DNA from: Pseudomonadota bacterium
GTDB taxonomy: Bacteria > Pseudomonadota > Gammaproteobacteria > Burkholderiales > Burkholderiaceae_C
DNA: 35,651 nucleotides
Direction of reading: 5' to 3'
NCBI GenBank assembly: GCA_020161065.1
Contig: JAIUPH010000024.1
Coordinates: forward strand, 1 to 35,651
The position numbers were made by a program, and so were the translations under genes. The notes beneath the pieces were generated by a model. The model ran no database searches. It was not told the origin of the DNA and saw nothing but the letters and a program-made list of their open reading frames with translations. Of the stretch, positions 7,419-15,273 are shown in pieces (positions within the stretch are counted from its first letter, which is position 1; each line of letters opens with the position of its first letter).

Positions 7419-8690
7419 TCAGCCGCCGCCTTCCAGAAAATCGCAACTCAAATGCAGCAGCGAACGCAGCCCCAGCACCAGCGCGCTCTCGTCGACCGCG
7501 AAGCGCGGTGAATGGTTGGACGCGGCCTTGGCCGGGTCTTGCCCGGGCGGCGTGACGCCGACGAAAAAGAACAGCCCCGGCACCAGGCGCTGGAAGTACG
7601 AGAAATCCTCCGAGCCGGTGACCTTGGGCACGTTGTGCACCTGCTGGTCGCCGCCGGCCACGCGCTGCAGCGTGGGCAGCATCAGCGCGGTGAGTTGCGG
7701 GTCGTTGACGGTGACCGGGTAGTTCTTCTCGATGCACACCTTGCAGCCGGCGCGCGAGCCGCGGGCCACCGCCTCGGCCAGCGTGGTCACGCGCTCGTGC
7801 ACCTCGTCGCGCATCGCTTCGTCGAAGGTGCGGATGGTGCCGCGCATCTCCACGCTGTCGGGGATGATGTTCTCGCGCACGCCGCCCTTGATCATGCCCA
7901 CCGTCAGCACCGCCGGCTCGCGTGAGATGTCCAGCCCGCGGCTGACCACGGTCTGCAGCCCCAGCACCACCTGGGCCGAGGTGACGATGGGGTCGACGCC
8001 CAGCCAGGGCGCGGCGCCGTGCGTCTGGCGGCCCTGCACGGTGATGCTGAAGCGGTCGGAGCTGGCCATCGTCGGCCCCGAGCGGTAGCCCAGGAAGCCG
8101 GCGTTCTGGCGCGAGGTGACGTGCAGCCCGAAGATGGCCTGCGGCACCGGGTTCTGCAGCGCGCCTTCTTCGATCATCATCTTGGCGCCGCCGTTCTCGC
8201 CCTGCGGCGGCATCTCCTCGGCGGGCTGGAAGATGAACTTGACGCTGCCGCGCAGTTCACTGCGCAGCCCGGCCAGCACCTCGGCCACGGCCATCAGGAT
8301 GGCGGTGTGGCAGTCGTGTCCGCAGGCGTGCATGGTGCCCACGGCCTCGCCGTTCCAGGTGCTGCGCGCCTTCGACGCGAACGGCAGGTCGACCTCCTCG
8401 GTGACCGGCAGCGCGTCCATGTCGGCGCGCAGCGCCACCACCGGGCCCGGCAGCGCGCCTTTCAGCAGCCCCACCACGCCGGTGTGCGCAACGCCGGTGC
8501 GCACCTCGTCGAAACCCAGCCCGCGCAGGTGCTCGGCGACGATGCCGGCGGTTCGCGTCTCGCGGTTGCCCAGTTCGGGGTGCTGGTGGAAGTCGCGCCG
8601 CCAGGCGATCAGCCTGGGTTCGATGGCGGCGGCGGCAGCATCGAGTTTGGCGCCCAGGCGGGTGGGGGTGATGGTGGTGGGCAGGGTCAT
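7419..8690 (-). CDS. M20-family amidohydrolase (hippurate hydrolase-like)
   Basis: 423 aa from ATG at 8690 (MTLPTTITPT). Zn-dependent M20D peptidase/amidohydrolase: RRDFHQHPELG near 31-41, ADMDALPVTE (89-98), the metal-binding HACGHDCH with Cys123 and His125, QPAEE with Glu158/Glu159, GLH at 188-190 and a C-terminal NHSPRF metal-ligand region. These enzymes cleave N-acyl or N-aroyl amino acids such as hippurate to the free acid and amino acid; they are usually cytoplasmic. It follows the 2-aminobenzoate-CoA ligase-like gene by 23 bp on the same strand, so it may release an aromatic acid that the ligase then activates. The ribosome site is weak. The exact substrate cannot be read from sequence. 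Confidence 0.88.
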   Translation of the reverse strand: MTLPTTITPTRLGAKLDAAAAAIEPRLIAWRRDFHQHPELGNRETRTAGIVAEHLRGLGFDEVRTGVAHTGVVGLLKGALPGPVVALRADMDALPVTEEVDLPFASKARSTWNGEAVGTMHACGHDCHTAILMAVAEVLAGLRSELRGSVKFIFQPAEEMPPQGENGGAKMMIEEGALQNPVPQAIFGLHVTSRQNAGFLGYRSGPTMASSDRFSITVQGRQTHGAAPWLGVDPIVTSAQVVLGLQTVVSRGLDISREPAVLTVGMIKGGVRENIIPDSVEMRGTIRTFDEAMRDEVHERVTTLAEAVARGSRAGCKVCIEKNYPVTVNDPQLTALMLPTLQRVAGGDQQVHNVPKVTGSEDFSYFQRLVPGLFFFVGVTPPGQDPAKAASNHSPRFAVDESALVLGLRSLLHLSCDFLEGGG

Positions 8691-8713
8691 GAGGCGCACC
8701 GTAGCACAAGGCG

Positions 8714-10342
8714 TCAGGCCGGATCGCGCAACCTGAACCGCTGCAGCTTGCCCGTCTCGGTGCGCGGCAGGCTCGTTCGGAACTCGATGGCGCGCGGGTA
8801 CTTGAAGGGGGCGATGGTCTGCTTGCAGAAGTCCTGCAGTTCCTTGACCAGCGCGGCGTCGCCGTTGAAGCCGGGCTTCAGCACGACGACGGCCTTGACG
8901 ATCTGGCCGCGGGCTTCGTCGGCGGCGCCGATCACGCCGCATTCGGCCACCGCGGGGTGCAGCAGCAGCGCGCCTTCGACCTCCGGCCCGGCGATGTTGT
9001 AGCCGCCGCTGACGATCATGTCGTCGGTGCGCGCCTGGTAGACGTACTGGCCGTCGGCGTCGACGAGGTAGGCGTCGCCGGTCAGGTTCCAGCCATTTTG
9101 AACGTAATGCGCCTGGCGCTCGTCGGCCAGGTACTTGCAGCCGGTGGGGCCCTTCACCGCCAGGCGGCCCACCTGGCCGGGCGGCAGTTCGCGGCCCTGC
9201 TCGTCCAGCACGCAGGCGCGGTAGCCGGGCACCGGCACGCCGGTGGCGCCGGGCCGGGCCTGCGCTTCGTCGGCGCTGATGAAGATGTGGAACAGCTCGG
9301 TGGAGCCGATGCCGTCGATCAGCTCGATGCCGGTGGCCTGCTTCCACAGCAGCCGCGTCGCCGCCGGCAGCGCCTCGCCGGCGGAGACGCATTTGCGCAA
9401 GGACGACCAGTCGTGCTGCGCGGCCTGCGCCGCCATCGCGCGGTACGAGGTGGGCGCGGTGAAGCACACGCTGGCCCGGTACTGCGCAATGGCCTGCGGC
9501 AGCACGTCGGGCGAGGCCTTTTCCACCAGCACGGTGCTGGCGCCGATGGCCAGCGGAAACATCAGCAGCCCGCCCAGCCCGAAGGTGAAGGCCAGCGGCG
9601 GGCTGCCGATGAAGACGTCGTCTGCCCGCGCGCGCAGCACGTGCCGCGGCCAGCAGCGGCAGGCGGCGATCACGTCGCGGTGGAAGTGCATGGTGCCCTT
9701 GGGCACGCCGGTGGTGCCGGAGGTGAAGGCGATCAGCGCGCAGTCGTCGGCCGCGGTGTCGACGGTGGCGAAGCTCGGTGGCTGCGCGGCCATCGCCGCT
9801 TCCAGGCTGCCGGCGCCGCCGCCGCCGTTGAAGTGCAGCACCTGCGCCAGCCGCGGGCGGGCGGCCTGAACGGCGTGCAGCGCGTCGGCCAGCCGGGCAT
9901 CGCACAGCGCGTGGGTGATCTCGGCCTTGTCGACGATGGGCAGCAGCTCGCGCTCGCGCAGCAGCGGCATGGTGCCCACCGCGATGCCGCCGGCCTTGAT
10001 GACGCCGAACCAGCAGGCCGCCAGCATCGGCGAATTGGCGCCGCGCAGCAGCACGCGGTTGCCGCTGACCAGCCCCATCTCGTGCACCAGCACGCGGGCG
10101 ATGCGGTTGGCGCGCTGCTGCAGCTCGGCATAGGTCCAGCGCACGGGCTGGCCGTCGATCTCGCCCTGCACGCACAGCCGGTCGCCCTGGCCTTGCGCGA
10201 CCCAGGCGTCCAGCAGTTCGGCGGCCACGTTCAGCCGCGGCGGCAGCTGCAACTCGGGCCGATCGAACAGGAATTCGGGCAGCGCCGAAGGCGGCGGCAG
10301 GTGGTCGCGGGCGAAGGTGTCGACGTGGGCGCTATCGGCCAT
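8714..10342 (-). CDS. Benzoate/2-aminobenzoate-CoA ligase family protein
   Basis: 542 aa, full length for the family. AMP-forming acyl-CoA synthetase: P-loop-like FTSGTTGVPKGTM at about 206-218, GIGSTELFHIF, the TGDAYL and YQARTDDMIVSGGYNI hinge regions, and the C-terminal lysine segment PRTETGKLQRFRL. GSTELFHIFIS and overall organisation match the benzoate/2-aminobenzoate-CoA ligase group, which forms aroyl-CoA from an aromatic acid, ATP and CoA. It is divergent from the kynurenine operon that makes anthranilate, which favours anthranilate as substrate. It starts at ATG 10342, 83 bp from kynB across a palindrome. No 2-aminobenzoyl-CoA monooxygenase gene is present in the window. Substrate is inferred from context. 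Confidence 0.85.
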   Translation of the reverse strand: MADSAHVDTFARDHLPPPSALPEFLFDRPELQLPPRLNVAAELLDAWVAQGQGDRLCVQGEIDGQPVRWTYAELQQRANRIARVLVHEMGLVSGNRVLLRGANSPMLAACWFGVIKAGGIAVGTMPLLRERELLPIVDKAEITHALCDARLADALHAVQAARPRLAQVLHFNGGGGAGSLEAAMAAQPPSFATVDTAADDCALIAFTSGTTGVPKGTMHFHRDVIAACRCWPRHVLRARADDVFIGSPPLAFTFGLGGLLMFPLAIGASTVLVEKASPDVLPQAIAQYRASVCFTAPTSYRAMAAQAAQHDWSSLRKCVSAGEALPAATRLLWKQATGIELIDGIGSTELFHIFISADEAQARPGATGVPVPGYRACVLDEQGRELPPGQVGRLAVKGPTGCKYLADERQAHYVQNGWNLTGDAYLVDADGQYVYQARTDDMIVSGGYNIAGPEVEGALLLHPAVAECGVIGAADEARGQIVKAVVVLKPGFNGDAALVKELQDFCKQTIAPFKYPRAIEFRTSLPRTETGKLQRFRLRDPA

Positions 10343-10383
10343 GCAGCAATCGCTTCCGGGGCAAGGCGTTCGGCGGCATTCTT

Positions 10384-10410
10384 TGGCGATATAGTTTAGT
10401 TGTCAACTAT
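10384..10410. promoter_or_regulatory. Divergent kyn/aroyl-CoA ligase promoter region with palindromic operator
   Basis: The intergenic gap is AT-rich against its surroundings. TAGTTG-T-CAACTA (10397-10409) is a perfect 6-1-6 inverted repeat, of the size expected for a dimeric MarR/GntR-type repressor. On the minus strand TTGACA (10401-10406 complement) followed after 17 bp by AAGAAT (complement of 10378-10383) makes a good sigma-70 pair whose -35 lies in the palindrome. On the plus strand TATAGT (10390-10395) is a -10 candidate that places the palindrome at the transcription start of kynB. One bound regulator could thus control both directions. The regulator itself is not in the window. Confidence 0.6.
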
Positions 10411-10425
10411 CTGCAGGAGACCGCG

Positions 10426-11073
10426 GTGCGCTCGGCACGACGACTGTGGGACATCTCGCCGCCGGTGCACGCCGGCTCGCCGGTGTTTCCCGGCGATACC
10501 GAATACCGCCAGACGTGGAGCGCCACGCTGGGCCCGGGCTGCCCGGTGAACGTCAGCGCGATCACGCTGTCGCCGCACGTCGGCGCGCATGCCGACGCGC
10601 CGCTGCACTACAGCGCCGACGGCGCGGCCGTCGGCGCGCTGGACCTCGAGCCCTACCTCGGCCGCTGCCGCGTGATCCACGCCATCGGCCGCGGGCCTCT
10701 GCTGCAGTGGGACGACCTGGCGCATGCCATCCCGGCGCTGCACGAGCTGCCGCCGCGCGTGCTGCTGCGCTGCTACCAGCGCATGCCGCAGGACCGCTTC
10801 GACGCCGATCTGCCCGCCTTCGCGCCGGAGACGATCGAGCGCCTGGCCGACGCCGGCGTGCGGCTGATCGGCATCGACAGCGCCAGCATCGACCCCGCCG
10901 CGAGCAAGGCGCTGCCCAGCCACCAGGTGATCCGCCGCCGCGGCCTGCGCGTGCTGGAGAACCTGCTGCTCGACGCCGTGCCCGAGGGCGACTACGAGCT
11001 GATCGCCCTGCCGCTGAAACTGAGCACCGCCGACGCCTCGCCGGTGCGCGCCGTCCTGAGGGAACTGCCATGA
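10426..11073 (+). CDS. kynB: Kynurenine formamidase (arylformamidase)
   Basis: 215 aa, typical length. Hydrolyses N-formyl-L-kynurenine to kynurenine and formate, the second step of tryptophan breakdown, in the cytoplasm. The cyclase-family metal motif is seen as HVGAHADAP (His51, His55, Asp57); the usual HxGTH Thr is Ala. The N-terminus [19 protein letters not shown] and the C-terminal [16 protein letters not shown] are characteristic of bacterial KynB. Start is GTG at 10426 with AGGAGA ending five bases upstream. It is the first gene of a kynB-kynU-kynA operon and its TGA overlaps the kynU ATG in an ATGA, indicating translational coupling. Confidence 0.93.
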   Translation: MRSARRLWDISPPVHAGSPVFPGDTEYRQTWSATLGPGCPVNVSAITLSPHVGAHADAPLHYSADGAAVGALDLEPYLGRCRVIHAIGRGPLLQWDDLAHAIPALHELPPRVLLRCYQRMPQDRFDADLPAFAPETIERLADAGVRLIGIDSASIDPAASKALPSHQVIRRRGLRVLENLLLDAVPEGDYELIALPLKLSTADASPVRAVLRELP

Positions 11074-12365
11074 CCGCCCTGCCCTTGCCCACCACCCGCG
11101 ACGCCGCGCTGGCGCTGGACGCCGCCGACCCCTTGCGCGGCTTGCGCGATCAGTTCGAGATCCCGCCGGGGCTGATCTACCTCGACGGCAATTCGCTCGG
11201 CGTGCTGCCGCGCGCCACCGCGGCGCGCGTGCAGCAGGTGGTGCAGGACGAATGGGGCCGCGGCCTGATCGGCAGCTGGAACCAGGCCGGCTGGATGGCG
11301 CTGCCGCAGCGCGTGGGCGACAAGATCGCGCGCCTGGTCGGCGCCGGCGCCGGGCAGCTCGTCTGCGCCGATTCGACCTCGGTCAACCTCTTCAAGGTGC
11401 TGGCGGCGGCGCTGGCCATCGCGGCGGCCGACGCGCCCGCCGCGCGCGCGATCGTGTCGGAGCGCAGCAACTTCCCCACCGACCTGTACATCGCCGAGGC
11501 GCTGGCGCGCGAGCGCGGCTGCACGCTGGAGCTGGCCGAGGCCGACGAGCTGCCGGCGCGGCTGGCGCGCGGCGGCGTCGCGGTGCTGATGCTCACCCAC
11601 GTCAACTACCGCACCGGGCGCATGCACGACATGGCGGCGCTGTCGCAGGCGGCGCATGCGGCCGGCGCGCTGGTGATCTGGGACCTCGCGCACAGCGCCG
11701 GGGCGGTGCCGGTGGACCTGCTGCGCGACGGCGCCGACTTTTCGGTGGGCTGCGGCTACAAGTACCTCAACGGCGGCCCCGGCGCGCCGGCCTTCGTGTG
11801 GGCGCACCCGCGGCATGCCGATCGCTTCTGGCAGCCGCTGGCCGGCTGGATGGGGCATGCCGCGCCGTTCGAGTTCAACCCCGGCTACCGGCCGGCCGTC
11901 GGCATATCTCGTTATCTGTGCGGCACGCCGGCGGTGCTGGCGATGAGCGCGCTGGAATGCGGCGTCGACAGCGTGCTGGCCGCCGAAGCCTTTGGCGGCA
12001 TGGCCGCGCTGCGCGCCAAGTCGCTGGCGCTGACCGACTCGTTCGCCGGCCTGGTGGCCGCGCGCTGCGGCGGCCACGGGCTGCGCCTGGTGTCGCCGCA
12101 GGCCGCTGCGCAGCGCGGCTCGCAGGTCTGCCTGGCGCGCGACGAAGGCGCATACGCCATCGTGCAGGCGCTGATCGCGCGCGGCGTGGTCGGCGACTTC
12201 CGTGCCGGCGACGGCGCCGCCCTGCCCGACATCCTGCGCTTCGGCTTCACGCCGCTGTACACGCGCTTCGTCGACGCCTGGGATGCCGTCGAACACCTGC
12301 GCCAGGTGCTGGCGTCGGGCGAATGGCACGAGCCGCGCTTCAACCAGCGCCACGCGGTCACTTGA
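11070..12365 (+). CDS. kynU: Kynureninase
   Basis: 431 aa. PLP-dependent fold-type I enzyme that cleaves L-kynurenine to anthranilate and alanine. Visible landmarks: YLDGNSLG (37-44), the phosphate-contacting DSTSVNLFK (101-109), [15 protein letters not shown] with Asp205 and His208, and the Schiff-base lysine in [12 protein letters not shown] (Lys231). These are the standard residues of bacterial kynureninases and the length is normal. ATG overlaps the kynB stop by 4 bp, and kynA begins 14 bp after the kynU stop. The product anthranilate is the likely substrate of the divergently encoded CoA ligase. Confidence 0.95.
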   Translation: MTALPLPTTRDAALALDAADPLRGLRDQFEIPPGLIYLDGNSLGVLPRATAARVQQVVQDEWGRGLIGSWNQAGWMALPQRVGDKIARLVGAGAGQLVCADSTSVNLFKVLAAALAIAAADAPAARAIVSERSNFPTDLYIAEALARERGCTLELAEADELPARLARGGVAVLMLTHVNYRTGRMHDMAALSQAAHAAGALVIWDLAHSAGAVPVDLLRDGADFSVGCGYKYLNGGPGAPAFVWAHPRHADRFWQPLAGWMGHAAPFEFNPGYRPAVGISRYLCGTPAVLAMSALECGVDSVLAAEAFGGMAALRAKSLALTDSFAGLVAARCGGHGLRLVSPQAAAQRGSQVCLARDEGAYAIVQALIARGVVGDFRAGDGAALPDILRFGFTPLYTRFVDAWDAVEHLRQVLASGEWHEPRFNQRHAVT

Positions 12366-12379
12366 ACGAGGAGCCACCG

Positions 12380-13258
12380 ATGTCCAACCCCAGCCCCGGC
12401 GCCGAACCTGCCGAACACGCCGCACGCGGCGAAGACGTGGTGCGTGCCGAGCACGCCCAACTCGACTTCAGCCGCAGCATGAGCTATGGCGACTACCTGC
12501 ACCTCGACCAGGTGCTCTCGGCCCAGCACCCGCTGTCGCCCGGCCACGACGAGATGCTGTTCATCGTGCAGCACCAGACCAGCGAGCTGTGGATGAAGCT
12601 GATGCTGCACGAGCTGGGCGCCGCCATCACCAACGTTTCACAAGACCGCATGGCGCCGGCCTTCAAGATGCTGGCGCGCGTCTCGCGCATCATGGAGCAG
12701 CTGGTCCACGCCTGGGACGTGCTGGCGACGATGACGCCGCCCGAGTACAGCGCCATCCGCCCCTACCTGGCGCAAAGCAGCGGCTTCCAGAGCTGGCAAT
12801 ACCGCTGCATCGAATTCAGCCTGGGCAACAAGAACGCCGCGATGCTGCGCCCGCACGAGCATGCGCCCGAGCGCCTGGCCCAGGTGCGCGCGGCCTACGA
12901 GTCGCCGTCGCTCTACGACGAGGCCTTGCGGCTGCTGGCGCGCCGCGGCCTGCCGGTGCCGCAAGACCATCTGCAGCGCGACTGGACCCAGCCCTACGTC
13001 GCCAGCGACGCGGTGGAAGCCGCCTGGCTGCAGGTCTACCGCAACCCCGAAGCGCACTGGGACCTGTACCAGCTGGGCGAGGAACTCACCGACCTCGAAG
13101 ACGCCTTCCGCCTGTGGCGCTTCCGGCACGTGACGACGGTGGAACGCATCATCGGCTTCAAGCGCGGCACCGGCGGCACCAGCGGCGTGGGCTATCTGCG
13201 CAAGATGCTCGACACGGTGCTGTTCCCGGAGATCTGGAAGCTGCGCACCGATCTTTGA
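12380..13258 (+). CDS. kynA: Tryptophan 2,3-dioxygenase
   Basis: 292 aa. Haem dioxygenase that opens the indole ring of L-tryptophan to N-formylkynurenine. The distal site VQHQTSELW contains His65, matching His55 of the Xanthomonas enzyme; Tyr123 and Arg127 in PEYSAIRPY match its substrate-carboxylate contacts. The proximal haem ligand is His250 in [12 protein letters not shown]. The constant offset of ten residues to the Xanthomonas numbering supports the ATG at 12380, which has ACGAGGAG just upstream. [11 protein letters not shown] and the C-terminus [10 protein letters not shown] are family hallmarks. It is the last gene of the kyn operon although it performs the first reaction. It ends 9 bp from the convergent DHFR-like gene. 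Confidence 0.96.
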   Translation: MSNPSPGAEPAEHAARGEDVVRAEHAQLDFSRSMSYGDYLHLDQVLSAQHPLSPGHDEMLFIVQHQTSELWMKLMLHELGAAITNVSQDRMAPAFKMLARVSRIMEQLVHAWDVLATMTPPEYSAIRPYLAQSSGFQSWQYRCIEFSLGNKNAAMLRPHEHAPERLAQVRAAYESPSLYDEALRLLARRGLPVPQDHLQRDWTQPYVASDAVEAAWLQVYRNPEAHWDLYQLGEELTDLEDAFRLWRFRHVTTVERIIGFKRGTGGTSGVGYLRKMLDTVLFPEIWKLRTDL

Positions 13259-13267
13259 CGGCAAGCC

Positions 13268-13936
13268 TCAGGCGCGCTCGATCACCACGTGCGTGGCGCG
13301 CTCGCCGGCTTCCACGCCGGCGCAGCGGTAGCCCAGCGCCGGCAGGTCCAGGCCGGTCAGCAGCGGCTCGCCCTGGCCCAGCAGCACCGGCGCCAGCGCC
13401 AGGTGCATGCGGTCGACCAGCCTGGCCTGCAGCGCCTGGCGGATGCTGGCCATGCCGCCGCCCAGCCGCACATCGAGCGCGCCGGCCGCGGCGCGGGCGC
13501 GCTGCAGCGCCACGCTCAGGCCTTCGGTGACGAAGTGGAAGGTGGTGCCGCCCTGCATCGCCAGCGGCGGCCGCGGGTGGTGCGTCAGCACGAACACCGG
13601 CACGTGGTACGGCGGCTCGTCGCCCCACCAGCCTTGCCAGCTTTCGTCGGGCCAGGGGCCGCGCACCGGGCCGAACATGTTGCGGCCGAGGATCCAGGCG
13701 CCCAGGCCTTCGAATCCGCGCGCGGCAAAACGCTCGTCCACGCCTTCGGTGGCGCCGCCATCGCTGCCCAGCGCGCGCTGGTGGAAGGTGCGCGTGGCCA
13801 GCGCCCATTCGTGCAGCGCCATGCCGCCGCGGCCCATCGGCTGCTGCAGGCTCTGGTCGGGGCCGGCGCCGAAGCCGTCGACGGACAGCGAGACGCTTTC
13901 AACGCGCAAACGAGACATCGGGGACATCGGTGACAT
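13268..13936 (-). CDS. RibD C-terminal/DHFR-like reductase domain protein
   Basis: 222 aa from ATG 13936. Single-domain member of the RibD_C/dihydrofolate reductase-like superfamily: N-terminal SLSVDGFGAGPDQ, central ILGRNMFGP, VFVLTHHPRPPL, and the nucleotide-binding LGGGMASIRQALQARLVDRMHLALAPVLLGQGEPLL. Such proteins are NAD(P)H-dependent reductases of mostly unknown substrate; there is no deaminase domain as in true RibD. Three in-frame ATGs 9 bp apart (13936, 13927, 13918) come from a tandem repeat. The outermost is chosen because AGGAGA lies six bases before it. It is divergent from the MFS gene and convergent with kynA; no functional link is evident. Confidence 0.82.
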   Translation of the reverse strand: MSPMSPMSRLRVESVSLSVDGFGAGPDQSLQQPMGRGGMALHEWALATRTFHQRALGSDGGATEGVDERFAARGFEGLGAWILGRNMFGPVRGPWPDESWQGWWGDEPPYHVPVFVLTHHPRPPLAMQGGTTFHFVTEGLSVALQRARAAAGALDVRLGGGMASIRQALQARLVDRMHLALAPVLLGQGEPLLTGLDLPALGYRCAGVEAGERATHVVIERA

Positions 13937-13940
13937 CGCG
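13914..13940 (-). repeat. Three 9-bp units at the start codon
   Basis: GACATCGGG, GACATCGGT and GACATCGCG follow one another and encode, on the minus strand, a Met-Ser-Pro/Met-Ser-Pro/Met-Ser start. Each unit supplies its own ATG. Changes in unit number would move the ribosome site relative to the core start without a frameshift. Confidence 0.75.
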
Positions 13941-14029
13941 GATCTCCTGGAAGTGGACGTTGCGGCATCACGGCCACGACGCGGCAGCCGCCGCGGATTC
14001 GACACGATGCCGGCAGAATCGACCCCATC

Positions 14030-15262
14030 ATGTCGACTTTCCGCGCCCTGCGCCCGGGCCTGGCCATCCTGATCGGCGCCTCGGTGATGCTGAGCCTGGC
14101 GATGGGCTTGCGCCAGAGCCTGGGCATCTTCATGCCGCCGCTGACGCGCGACCTGGGGCTGCGCGTGTCCGACTTCACCGTGGCCATCGCCGTGCAGAAC
14201 CTGGCCTGGGGCCTGTTGCAGCCGCTGGCCGGCGCCTGGGCGGTGCGGCTGGGCATGCGGCGGCTGATGGTCGGCGGCGCGCTGCTCTACGCGCTGGGGC
14301 TGGTGCTGCTGGCCACCGCCGGCGGCGTGCTCGGCGTGGTGCTGGGCGCCGGCGTGGCCATCGGCGCCGCGCTGGCCTGCAACGGCAGCGCGCTGGCGCT
14401 GGCCGCGGCTTCGCGCCCGGTGCCGGTGGTCATGCGCAGCACGGTGCTGGGCATCGTCTCGGCCGCCGGCTCGGTGGGCGCGATGATCGCCGCGCCCATC
14501 GGCCAGGCGCTGGCGCAATCGCAGGGCTGGCGCGTCGGCGTGTGGGGCTTCGTCGCGCTGTCGCTGCTGATGATCCCGGCCGCGTGGACGGCCGGCAAGG
14601 TCGACGCGCTGCCGCTGCCGCACCAGGCCGGCGAAGGCGACAGTGCGCGCCAGGCGCTCGGCGTGGCGCTGCGCAACCCGTTGTTCGTGGTGATGTCGCT
14701 GACCTACTTCGTCTGCGGCATGCAGCTCGTCTTCCTGACCACGCACCTGCCCTCTTACCTGGAGATCTGCGGCATGGACCCGATGCTCAGCGCGCAGGCG
14801 CTGGGCGTGATCGGCGGCTTCAACGTGCTGGGCAGCCTGTTCTTCGGCTGGGCCGGCGGCCGCCTCAACAAGCTGATGCTGCTGGGCCTGATCTACAGCC
14901 TGCGCTCGGCCGCGCTGGCCTGGTACTTCGTCGCGCCGCCCACGCCGGCGGGCACGCTGGCCTTCGCGGCCGTGATGGGCTTTCTGTGGCTGGGCGTGGC
15001 GCCGCTGGTCTCGGGCTGGATCGCCGACACCTTCGGCCTGCGCTGGCAGGCCATGCTGGGCGGCACGGCCTTCGTCTGCCACCAGCTCGGCAGCTTCGTC
15101 GGCGCCTTCGGCGGCGGCTTGATCTACGACGCCGCCGGCTCCTACGACCTGGCGTGGAAGGCCGGCGTCGCGCTGGGCCTGACGGCCGGCATCGTGCAGA
15201 CCGGCTTCGCCTGGTGGCGCGGCGGCCGCAGCGGCCGGCCGCCGGCGCCGCTGCCGGCCTGA
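14030..15262 (+). CDS. MFS transporter
   Basis: 410 aa with about 12 hydrophobic segments, the normal size for a major facilitator. The first segment ends in LRQSLGIFMPPLTRDLGL, and the loop 2-3 signature is reduced to RLGMRRLMVGG. A central cytoplasmic loop is at about 190-212 (GKVDALPLPHQAGEGD), and WIADTFGLRWQAMLGG follows in the second half. The pattern resembles OFA/monocarboxylate-type MFS proteins found beside acyl-CoA synthetase genes. The downstream ligase gene starts 11 bp after its stop, with the stop codon built into the ligase ribosome site, so the pair is probably an uptake-and-activation unit for a carboxylic acid. Direction of transport and substrate are inference. Confidence 0.88.
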   Translation: MSTFRALRPGLAILIGASVMLSLAMGLRQSLGIFMPPLTRDLGLRVSDFTVAIAVQNLAWGLLQPLAGAWAVRLGMRRLMVGGALLYALGLVLLATAGGVLGVVLGAGVAIGAALACNGSALALAAASRPVPVVMRSTVLGIVSAAGSVGAMIAAPIGQALAQSQGWRVGVWGFVALSLLMIPAAWTAGKVDALPLPHQAGEGDSARQALGVALRNPLFVVMSLTYFVCGMQLVFLTTHLPSYLEICGMDPMLSAQALGVIGGFNVLGSLFFGWAGGRLNKLMLLGLIYSLRSAALAWYFVAPPTPAGTLAFAAVMGFLWLGVAPLVSGWIADTFGLRWQAMLGGTAFVCHQLGSFVGAFGGGLIYDAAGSYDLAWKAGVALGLTAGIVQTGFAWWRGGRSGRPPAPLPA

Positions 15263-15273
15263 AGGAGCTGAGC

